64,000 nucleotides of DNA from Boseongicola sp. Its GTDB lineage: Bacteria > Pseudomonadota > Alphaproteobacteria > Rhodobacterales > Rhodobacteraceae. Shown here piece by piece: positions 57,220-64,000 of the stretch; position 1 is the first letter of the stretch; each line of letters opens with the position of its first letter. Position numbers and translations under genes: made by a program. The notes under the pieces were generated by a model, which saw only the letters and a list, made by a program, of their open reading frames with translations, searched no databases and had not been told where the DNA came from. The stretch spans positions 242,501-306,500 of the forward strand of contig CP046179.1 of NCBI GenBank assembly GCA_014075275.1. Reading direction: 5' to 3'.

Positions 57220-58032
57220 ATGAACAAGACAGGTCAATCTGACGACATCTTACTGCGCCACGACGCGGATGGGGTAACCGTTCTTACGCTTAACGCTCCC
57301 AAATCGATTAACGCTCTTTCAGAAAGTATGTTGGCGGCACTGACGGATACTCTCGACGAAATTGCGAGCGACAAATCTGTTAAAGCCGTGATCCTAAGAA
57401 GTGCAGGTGATCATTTTTGTGCCGGACACAATCTGAAAGAGATGTCTGAACGGCGCACGGACAAGGATGGCGGCTTTCAATATTTCCAGGATCTTTTCGC
57501 GACTTGCTCGGCCATGATGCTGCGTGTGGTGCGTCTCCCGCAGCCGGTGATTGCAGAAGTGAAAGGTATTGCGACGGCGGCAGGGTGTCAGCTTGTGGCA
57601 TCCTGTGATTTGGCGGTCGCTTCTGAAGATGCGCGTTTCGCTACATCTGGTGTAAATATTGGGTTGTTCTGCTCGACTCCAATGGTCGCCCTCAGCCGGA
57701 ACCTGCCGCGCAAACACGCAATGGAAATGCTTCTATTGGGAGAGTTTCTGTCCGCCGGACAGGTCGCTGAGCTGGGTTTGATCAATAGGGTCGTGCCGCG
57801 CGACATATTGGAGGCCACGTCTATTCATTTGGCCCGCACTATCGCCGACAAATCGCCGGTTGCCATAAAGATTGGCAAGCGTGGCTTTTACGAACAAGCC
57901 GAACTGTCCCTTGAAGACGCCTACAACTATGCAGGACGAATTATGGCCGAGAATATGATGGCACAGGATGCGGCGGCCGGAATAGGTGCTTTCAATCGAA
58001 AGGGCCCAATGCCGGAATGGAGCGGAGAATGA
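57220..58032 (+). CDS. Crotonase-fold protein (ECHDC3-like) lacking both usual catalytic glutamates
   Basis: 270 residues. The CoA-binding crotonase fold is clear: SINALSESMLAAL, HFCAGHNLKEM (oxyanion hole), GIATAAGCQLVASCDLAVAS, FATSGVNIGLFCSTPMVALSR. In enoyl-CoA hydratase the glutamates lie at GG(C)EL and (P)E(I/V)xLG; here they are Q (GCQLV) and V (SGVNIG). The pattern matches ECHDC3-type proteins. Hydration by the standard mechanism is therefore unlikely, and identity with the DMSP-pathway hydratase DmdD is not supported. A ggagg site precedes the ATG; a 150-base gap upstream may hold a second promoter. Confidence 0.85.
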   Translation: MNKTGQSDDILLRHDADGVTVLTLNAPKSINALSESMLAALTDTLDEIASDKSVKAVILRSAGDHFCAGHNLKEMSERRTDKDGGFQYFQDLFATCSAMMLRVVRLPQPVIAEVKGIATAAGCQLVASCDLAVASEDARFATSGVNIGLFCSTPMVALSRNLPRKHAMEMLLLGEFLSAGQVAELGLINRVVPRDILEATSIHLARTIADKSPVAIKIGKRGFYEQAELSLEDAYNYAGRIMAENMMAQDAAAGIGAFNRKGPMPEWSGE

Positions 58033-59645
58033 TCTACGACGGCCTCGAACTTCAAAAATGCGCTGCCAATCATACCGCCCTGTCGCCCGTTTCGATCCTC
58101 AAGCGGGTCGAACGCGTACACCCTGAACTACCGGCACAAATTCATGGTTCAGTCCGTAGAAACTGGGGTGAAGTCGCTGAAAGATGCAAGCGACTTGCAT
58201 CGGCGTTGGTAAACCGTGGCATCGGCCCCGGTGACACAGTGGCATTGGTTGCGCCCAATATCCCTGAGGCACTCGAATGCGCGCTGGCAGTACCTATGAC
58301 CGGAGCTGTCCTGAACGCCAATAATGTGCGTTTGGATGCGGGAACCATCGCTTACATCCTAAATCACGGTGAAGCCAATGTGCTTCTTGTGGACACCGAA
58401 TTCTCGGAAATGATGGCCGACGCGGTTAAACAGTCCGGTCGTGACATGCTGATCATCGACATTGAGGATACCCAAGGCCCGGGTGGCGATCGCATCGGCG
58501 AATTGACCTACGATGAATTACTGGAAGAGGGCGATCCCAACTTCGCCCATACTTTGCCGAACGATGAATGGGATGCAATCGCCCTGAACTATACATCCGG
58601 AACCACCGGGCGACCCAAAGGCGTGGTTTACTCTCATCGCGGTGCATGGACCAATGCGGTAAACAATGTGGTGACCTGGCAAATGCCGCACCATCCTGTG
58701 TATTTGTGGACGTTGCCTCTGTTCCATTGCAACGGTTGGTGCTTCCCCTGGACCATCTCCCTTCTGGCCGGCACTCATGTTTTTCTGCGCGCGCCAAAGG
58801 CAGATGCAATCTACCACGCATTTGCCGAGCATGGCGTCACACATCTTTGCGGCGCGCCGATTGTCATGTCGATGATCGCTGGTGCGGCCAAAGCAGACCG
58901 CCGCGATTTTCCACAAGATATCAAAATGATGACCGCTGCCGCCCCGCCGCCAGCGACCGTCATCGCCGGAATGGAAGCAATGGGGATTTCCATAACCCAT
59001 GTATATGGCCTGACCGAAGTCTATGGACCGGCAGTTGTCTGCGCCGAAAAGCCCGACTGGAAAGAACTTCCAACTGAACAACAAGCCAATCTCAAAGCCC
59101 GACAGGGCGTAGCCTATGAGCTTGAAGAAGACGTCTTGGTGCTGGACCCGGATACCGGATTGCCGGTGCCCTTAGATGGTGAAACCCAGGGCGAGATCGT
59201 ATTTCGTGGCAATATCGTGATGAAGGGATATCTCAAACAACCCGAAGAGACCGCGAAGTCTTTCAAAGACGGTTGGTTCTGGTCCGGTGACATCGCCGTG
59301 CAACATCCCGACGGCTACATCGACATTCGGGACAGAGCCAAGGATATCATAATCTCGGGGGGCGAAAACATCTCATCAATCGAAGTGGAAAAAGCGCTTT
59401 ACTCACACCCCGCGGTCAATCTGGCAGCAGTTGTTGCTATGCCTGACGACAAGTGGGGCGAAGTGCCTTGCGCCTTCGTTGAACTGACCTTGGATGCCAA
59501 TGTCACCGAAGATGAATTAATTGAACATGCCCGATCAAAGCTGGCGGGCTTTCAACGCCCCAAGAAGATTGTATTTGGCGAATTGCCCAAAACATCGACC
59601 GGGAAAGTCCGCAAAAACGAACTAAGAGATCGCGTTCGCGGTTAG
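58029..59645 (+). CDS. Acyl-CoA ligase (medium-chain/methylmercaptopropionate type)
   Basis: 538 residues of an AMP-forming ligase, starting at the ATG that overlaps the previous stop (ATGA). The P-loop YTSGTTGRPKGVVYSHRG, VYGLTEVYGP, WSGDIAVQHPDGYIDIRDR and the catalytic lysine in PKTSTGKVRKNELR are intact. Length and motifs fit the group containing DmdB, which activates 3-methylmercaptopropionate in DMSP demethylation, but related enzymes take medium-chain or aromatic acids. Next to a methanethiol oxidase, a thioether acid is an attractive inferred substrate. Confidence 0.88.
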   Translation: MIYDGLELQKCAANHTALSPVSILKRVERVHPELPAQIHGSVRRNWGEVAERCKRLASALVNRGIGPGDTVALVAPNIPEALECALAVPMTGAVLNANNVRLDAGTIAYILNHGEANVLLVDTEFSEMMADAVKQSGRDMLIIDIEDTQGPGGDRIGELTYDELLEEGDPNFAHTLPNDEWDAIALNYTSGTTGRPKGVVYSHRGAWTNAVNNVVTWQMPHHPVYLWTLPLFHCNGWCFPWTISLLAGTHVFLRAPKADAIYHAFAEHGVTHLCGAPIVMSMIAGAAKADRRDFPQDIKMMTAAAPPPATVIAGMEAMGISITHVYGLTEVYGPAVVCAEKPDWKELPTEQQANLKARQGVAYELEEDVLVLDPDTGLPVPLDGETQGEIVFRGNIVMKGYLKQPEETAKSFKDGWFWSGDIAVQHPDGYIDIRDRAKDIIISGGENISSIEVEKALYSHPAVNLAAVVAMPDDKWGEVPCAFVELTLDANVTEDELIEHARSKLAGFQRPKKIVFGELPKTSTGKVRKNELRDRVRG

Positions 59646-59686
59646 TGGCTGATTGTCCCGAAATCCAAAAGAACGCACATTGCTCG

Positions 59687-62035
59687 CTAACGACCGATAA
59701 GTGACGGCAAGATGGTCACGACATCCGGGAACATCCATAACAAGCCAATTCCGACGACCTGTATCAACACAAACGGCAATATGCCTCGGTAAATGTGGGC
59801 GGTCGTCACCGAAGGCGGCGCGACACCACGTAGATAGAACAGCGCAAACCCAAACGGTGGCGTCAGGAATGAGGTTTGCAAGTTAACGGCGATCATAATC
59901 GTGACCCAAGCCGGATCCAGTGTTCCCCCATAGATCACCGGTCCAACGATTGGGACAACGATGTAAATTATCTCCAGGAAATCCAAGACAAATCCAAGGA
60001 TGAACAGGATCACCATGACCAGCAAGAAGACGACCCATTCCTGACTGAACGAGCGCAGGAATTGTTGAATATAATGCTCACCGCCAAACGAAATCACCAC
60101 AAGGTTTAGCAACTGCGATCCGATCAGGATCGTAAACACCATCGAAGTGACCTTGGCCGTTTCTCGGACGACCGGCGCCAGAACCGAAGTTCGATACAGC
60201 ACCCAACATCCGTAAAGCAAACCGAACATGGCAATGTGATAGGCGACCATGGCCACAAGGAATGCGACACGATCTTCAAACGGGATTACTTCTCTGGACA
60301 TCCGCAGATCGAATGACGCACCAAGCAAAATCATAACCACGATTGAAAAAGCAGCCATCAATATAGTCTTCGCTGTCCGGTTTTCTTCTCGCAACTTCCG
60401 ATAGGCGGCCAACATGATCGCGCCGCCCGCACCTAACGCCGCAGCCGGTGTCGGATTGGTGATGCCGCCAAGGATTGAACCCAATACGGCTACGATCAGC
60501 ACGAGCGGTGGAAAAACCACCCGAACGAGGTCATTCTTGCCAAGTCGTGTTGCAGCCACTCGCAGTCCGTAAAGCGTCGCCACAATCGGAATTGCCAGCA
60601 CCAGAACCCTGGTGCCCGGAGAGGCTAGGGGCGACAGGAAAGCCCAGTCGAATCCCAGCGATGCAACAATACCCCCCGCGCCAATCATCAAGGGATAAGT
60701 CGACATCGATGGTGCAACACCGCGCGCCAATGCGATCGTAACGGCCATCAGACTGAATATAATCGCAGAGGCGGTCCCAATCGGTGCCGCGTTGTCAATC
60801 TTAGCGGCCAGCGCTGCTGTCAGCTCTTCTTCTGTCAGGTTTCGGGTTGGCACATTGGCCGACCCATCACCCGAGACAGCTGCAACCGAAAGATCCCAGG
60901 CTTCTTGACCGTGAAGTTCGATCATTGCGTCGCGGCATTGATCGGAAACACTGGTGCGCAGCAGGCTCGAACGTTCAACCGCGGTTGTGCCTCGGACAGT
61001 CAAGTCCTGAGAGCCAACAAAACCAACTTGCCCTGCGCCGATTAAGATTGTGATTATCAACAACGGCGCAGCCACATACCAAGTCAAAGCCTCGCCAAGC
61101 GTTACGTATTCTGGTGAAATAGCATCCGACTGCACAGCCGGCGCTTTGCTTGGATTTAAAAGTGCGTAGCAAAACGCATAACCAGCATAGAGACATGCCA
61201 ACAGGATGCCCGGCAACAAAGCGGCCTGAAATAACGTTCCTACTGAAAGAACGGCGGGTTTGCCCAAATACGTCAACGCATCCGAACACCCTTGCAGTTG
61301 CGCGCGTTGTTCTTGCCCGGTTGCGTATAAATCACCGGCCAAAGTTCCAAGAAGAACAATAACGATGGACGGCGGAATAATCTGCCCCAGCGTGCCCGAC
61401 GCTGCAATGACGCCGGTAGACAATTCAGGGGCGTATCCCGCTCTGAGCATTGTGGGCAAAGCCAGCAAGCCCATAGTGACAACTGTAGCGCCAACGATAC
61501 CGGTGGACGCCGCCAGAAACGCGCCAACCACGACAATAGAAACAGCCAGACCGCCGGGCAGGGGCCCGAAAACAAGCGCCATCGTGATCAAAAGATCTTC
61601 GGCGATCTTCGAGCGCTCCAGCGTGATCCCCATCATAACGAACATCAAAACCGCCAAGAGCGTTTCAATGGACTGCCCGGCAATTACGCGTTCATTCATG
61701 CGGTTTACGACGAATGAAATGTTGCGGTTTAGCGCTTGTTCCCAACCACCTCTTAATAACTGCTCCTCAATTCGAGGCAATTCCGGGTATCGGAATACAG
61801 AGATTGCGTCGCGGGCAACCCCGTCCGCCAGCAACAAATTGTATTCGTTTGAAAATGTGTCAATCGCCTGATGAATCAGCAGGCCACCGCTATCAAGAGC
61901 CGCAATAATGGCGAACGAAATTATAGCAGAGCCGCCAATCGCAAAGGCCACGGGAAACCCCGTCATGATCCCCGCAAAAAGGCTGATGAAGACGATCAAA
62001 AGGCCGACTTCGATCCCATCAAGTCCGAATGGCAT
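59687..62035 (-). CDS. TRAP transporter large permease (DctM family), unusually long
   Basis: 782 residues, against about 430 for typical DctM. The N-terminal part (FAGIMTGFPVAFAIGGSA) and the segment AASTGIVGATVVTMGLLALP with GTLGQIIPPSIVIVLLG are classic DctM. A soluble insert follows the second helix (about residues 68-115). The middle (about 330-620) holds another soluble segment and several extra helices. The end returns to DctM (DFLEIIYIVVPIVGPVIYGG, LQTSFLTPPFGFALFYLRGV). This large type occurs with long DctQ subunits. It imports an organic acid using a sodium gradient. It is convergent with the ligase gene. Confidence 0.88.
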   Translation of the reverse strand: MPFGLDGIEVGLLIVFISLFAGIMTGFPVAFAIGGSAIISFAIIAALDSGGLLIHQAIDTFSNEYNLLLADGVARDAISVFRYPELPRIEEQLLRGGWEQALNRNISFVVNRMNERVIAGQSIETLLAVLMFVMMGITLERSKIAEDLLITMALVFGPLPGGLAVSIVVVGAFLAASTGIVGATVVTMGLLALPTMLRAGYAPELSTGVIAASGTLGQIIPPSIVIVLLGTLAGDLYATGQEQRAQLQGCSDALTYLGKPAVLSVGTLFQAALLPGILLACLYAGYAFCYALLNPSKAPAVQSDAISPEYVTLGEALTWYVAAPLLIITILIGAGQVGFVGSQDLTVRGTTAVERSSLLRTSVSDQCRDAMIELHGQEAWDLSVAAVSGDGSANVPTRNLTEEELTAALAAKIDNAAPIGTASAIIFSLMAVTIALARGVAPSMSTYPLMIGAGGIVASLGFDWAFLSPLASPGTRVLVLAIPIVATLYGLRVAATRLGKNDLVRVVFPPLVLIVAVLGSILGGITNPTPAAALGAGGAIMLAAYRKLREENRTAKTILMAAFSIVVMILLGASFDLRMSREVIPFEDRVAFLVAMVAYHIAMFGLLYGCWVLYRTSVLAPVVRETAKVTSMVFTILIGSQLLNLVVISFGGEHYIQQFLRSFSQEWVVFLLVMVILFILGFVLDFLEIIYIVVPIVGPVIYGGTLDPAWVTIMIAVNLQTSFLTPPFGFALFYLRGVAPPSVTTAHIYRGILPFVLIQVVGIGLLWMFPDVVTILPSLIGR

Positions 62036-62037
62036 GA

Positions 62038-62931
62038 TCAGGCAGCCCCTTCCGTGGTGTCGGGATCAGCGGCATCAAGAATGTCGCGATCAAGTCCACG
62101 CCCTTCGTCATCTTCGCCGCCAACAAATTCCAGGTAGGAGCGATAGAAAACGGCAGCGGCTTGAACCATCATCATGAACGCAAAGAAGACGATCAGAACT
62201 TTGAACAGGAAGTACGCGTCGAATCCATTGGGTGAAAAGCCGATGGTCTCAGGTTGCCACCGAAAGGCCCGTGCTTTGCGGATCATGCCATCCAACGTAT
62301 CCGAGGCGTTGACCTTTGGGTTGATCAGGTGACGCCACATAAAAAACCACGAGTAATGCCAGATCAATAGCAGCGCGGGGATCATGAAGAATAGGGCCCC
62401 AAACATATCGATCACGCGCTTTGTGCGATATTTGACGCCGGCATAAAACAAATCCACCCGGACGTGACCGCCTTGCACAAACGTGTATGCACAGCACATG
62501 CAAACGACGATGGCGTTATACAGCTTAAGACTGTCGCCCCACCATCCAAGCGGGCGGTCAAATCCCAGGCCAACCGGCCCCAGACCAATGTCCGAAACGC
62601 GAAAGATCGCTTGCAAAAAGATGACCATGATCTGCTGAAGAACCATTAGCAGGCCCGCCCAGGCTGCCAGGCGGCCAATGCTGTTGGAAAACCCTTCCAG
62701 GCCGCCGACAATGCGCCATAGAAATTCACGGTTGTACACACCATACGCGAAGACACCGAAAAACAGCATCGTCGATAATAAAAACAGCTCGGGCGAAGCG
62801 CCGTAATATACAAAGCGCATCACCGCTTCGGGTTCGGAAAGATTCCAAACTGTCAATGGGTTAAGCAAAACGTAGACAAGGCCGGACAATGCCGACCAAG
62901 CATGCTCGATGATCCAGCTAAGTGCTGCCAT
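62038..62931 (-). CDS. TRAP transporter small permease (DctQ family)
   Basis: 297 residues, longer than usual DctQ (about 160-230). Hydrophobic segments lie at about 5-25, 45-65, 85-115, 145-165, 180-205 and 245-270. VCMCCAYTFVQGGHVRVDLFYAG is the DctQ core motif. It stabilises the DctM partner. It is two bases upstream of the dctM start and follows dctP after a stem-loop. Confidence 0.87.
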   Translation of the reverse strand: MAALSWIIEHAWSALSGLVYVLLNPLTVWNLSEPEAVMRFVYYGASPELFLLSTMLFFGVFAYGVYNREFLWRIVGGLEGFSNSIGRLAAWAGLLMVLQQIMVIFLQAIFRVSDIGLGPVGLGFDRPLGWWGDSLKLYNAIVVCMCCAYTFVQGGHVRVDLFYAGVKYRTKRVIDMFGALFFMIPALLLIWHYSWFFMWRHLINPKVNASDTLDGMIRKARAFRWQPETIGFSPNGFDAYFLFKVLIVFFAFMMMVQAAAVFYRSYLEFVGGEDDEGRGLDRDILDAADPDTTEGAA

Positions 62932-62953
62932 CTGCGCCCCTTAAGGATTAGCT

Positions 62954-62978
62954 GGGACCGCAAAAGGTTTGCGATCCC
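62954..62978 (-). other. Intercistronic stem-loop between dctP and dctQ
   Basis: gggaccgcaaa and tttgcgatccc form an 11-pair stem (one G:U wobble in the minus-strand RNA) with a three-base loop, 13 bases after the dctP stop. No T tract follows. Same placement as the hairpins after the proX-like and tctC genes. Confidence 0.55.
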
Positions 62979-62990
62979 GTTTGATAGGGT

Positions 62991-64000
62991 TCAGAGGCCC
63001 AGAACGCGAGAGCGCTGCGCTGCATAAGCCGCATCCGAACGGCCAATCCAGCCCGACGTTGCTTTGGCAGATGCCAGGAAGCTGTCGTGGATTTTTGCAA
63101 ACAAAGCGTCGCTTCTGAATTCTTCCATGACTTCCTGAGCTGCAGCCCCGAAAGCGTCCCAGGTTTCTTCCGAGAACTCATGAAGTTGCGTGCCGCCTGC
63201 AACCAAGCGCTCAAGCGCCGGTCCGTTGTTGCCGATGAACTGCGCGTAATTGGCCTGATGTGCATCTGCGGCGGCAACTTCGATGGCGCGCTGATGCTGT
63301 TTGGACAACCCATTGAAGCGCTCGTTGTTCACAGCCACAGACAAAGCTGCACATGGCTCGTGGAAACCGGCAGGATAGTAGTGGTCACACACTTCCTGAA
63401 GACCAAGCCGCTCGTCCGACCATGGGCCGATCCACTCGGTGCCGTCCAAGGCACCCGAAGACAGCGCTTGGTAGATTTCCGACGCTGGAAGAGTCTGAAC
63501 CGAAGCGCCCAATTTGGACACGGTCTGTCCACCAAGACCTGGCATGCGGAATTTCAGACCTTGATAGTCCTCTGGCGAATTGATGGGCGAGCGATACCAG
63601 CCGCCACCCTGAGCGCCAGTCTGGCCCGCAATAAAGTGCTTCAGACCGTAAATTTCACCAAGCTCGTGGTGCAATTTCTGACCTTCGCCATGATAGTACC
63701 AAACCATCATCTCGGGCGCAGTCATCCCAAATGGAACCGCCGTAAAGAAGGCCAAGGCCGGGTCCGTGTTCAAGAAATAATAGTCTGCGGCGTGATACAT
63801 ATCCGCCTGGCCAGACGACGCAGCGTCAAAACTCTCAAGCGCCCCGACCAATTCTCCGCCAGCTTTGGTGTCGATTGTCAGCGTGCCGCCAGTGATGTCG
63901 GCGACGTTGTTTGCAAAACGCTCAACCGAATCCCAAACACCTGCCAGTCCCCGCGGCCAGCTTGTGACCATGACAAGTTGTTCGCGACCTTGTGAAATCG
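62991..64000 (-). CDS. TRAP transporter binding protein (DctP/TakP type), partial at the window edge
   Basis: At least 336 residues, continuing past the right edge (ISQGREQLVMVTSWPRGLAG at the start of what is visible), so the signal peptide is outside. The domain carries WYRSPINSPEDYQGLKFRMPG and the arginine-containing SGALDGTEWIGPWSDERLGL ligand region of the mannitol/alpha-keto-acid (TakP/YiaO) group. It captures a carboxylate for the DctQM permease encoded downstream. Confidence 0.9.
   Translation of the reverse strand, partial: ISQGREQLVMVTSWPRGLAGVWDSVERFANNVADITGGTLTIDTKAGGELVGALESFDAASSGQADMYHAADYYFLNTDPALAFFTAVPFGMTAPEMMVWYYHGEGQKLHHELGEIYGLKHFIAGQTGAQGGGWYRSPINSPEDYQGLKFRMPGLGGQTVSKLGASVQTLPASEIYQALSSGALDGTEWIGPWSDERLGLQEVCDHYYPAGFHEPCAALSVAVNNERFNGLSKQHQRAIEVAAADAHQANYAQFIGNNGPALERLVAGGTQLHEFSEETWDAFGAAAQEVMEEFRSDALFAKIHDSFLASAKATSGWIGRSDAAYAAQRSRVLGL

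Noticed and set aside
57220-58032. Assignment as DmdD (methylthioacryloyl-CoA hydratase)
   Set aside because: Both catalytic glutamates expected of DmdD and other hydratases are absent, and the motif pattern is ECHDC3-like.

Overview
The window looks like chromosomal DNA of an alphaproteobacterium of the Roseobacter group (Rhodobacteraceae). The evidence is the alphaproteobacterial rRNA and initiator tRNA sequences, a dense set of TRAP, TctABC and ABC uptake systems, molybdenum hydroxylases, a methanethiol-oxidase (SBP56) gene and many small catabolic operons with dedicated regulators. The genus cannot be fixed from sequence reading alone. No CRISPR array, prophage or replication origin was seen.

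Layout. 0-2 kb: 3' part of 23S rRNA, 5S rRNA and a terminator. 2-10 kb: two copies of a 1.5-kb IS3-family element, a Tat-exported thioredoxin-like protein, a Gfo/Idh/MocA oxidoreductase, tRNA-fMet, and a broken peptide ABC transporter. 9.7-14.2 kb: a single-chain molybdenum aldehyde-oxidoreductase-like enzyme and a truncated TRAP binding protein facing a TetR regulator. 14.5-15.8 kb: a dead IS110/IS1111 element. 16-22.5 kb: a betaine-type ABC transporter with a D-cysteine desulfhydrase/L-cysteate lyase-like enzyme, an alpha/beta hydrolase and a LysR regulator. 22.5-26 kb: a DUF1989-GcvT fusion controlled by a divergent LacI regulator with two operators. 26-29.4 kb: an IS30 element, a gene-free stretch and the third IS3 copy. 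29.4-37.2 kb: an ornithine cyclodeaminase remnant and an acnD-prpF-tctCBA tricarboxylate operon. 37.2-50.7 kb: a catabolic region with a split PEP-synthase-like (phenylphosphate-synthase-like) enzyme, a cyclase, branched-chain-type ABC permeases, the fourth IS3 copy, a CoxMSL-type Mo hydroxylase, Zn-alcohol dehydrogenase, SMP-30 lactonase and BKACE. 51-54 kb: cytochrome b561, a second SMP-30 protein and an AraC regulator. 54-59.6 kb: IclR, SBP56/methanethiol oxidase, [2Fe-2S] ferredoxin, CoA-binding protein, crotonase-fold protein and acyl-CoA ligase. 59.7-64 kb: a TRAP transporter with an unusually large DctM.

The dominant theme is genome decay and rearrangement driven by insertion sequences. 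Four near-identical IS3 copies lie in one orientation. None has matching sequence on its two sides, and six of the eight flanks cut into a host gene. Their internal variants occur in all four combinations, as expected from recombination between copies. An 18-bp IS end survives as a scar where acnD and a PEP-utilising gene have both lost their 5' ends. In the 37-49 kb catabolic region nearly every enzyme gene carries a visible lesion: truncation, in-frame stop, frameshift or internal deletion.

Other points of interest are: a paired-operator LacI switch on an orphan DUF1989-GcvT fusion; stem-loops just downstream of the binding-protein gene in three separate transporter operons; a crotonase-fold protein lacking both usual catalytic glutamates next to a methanethiol oxidase; and a Mo-hydroxylase formed by in-frame loss of the second iron-sulfur motif.
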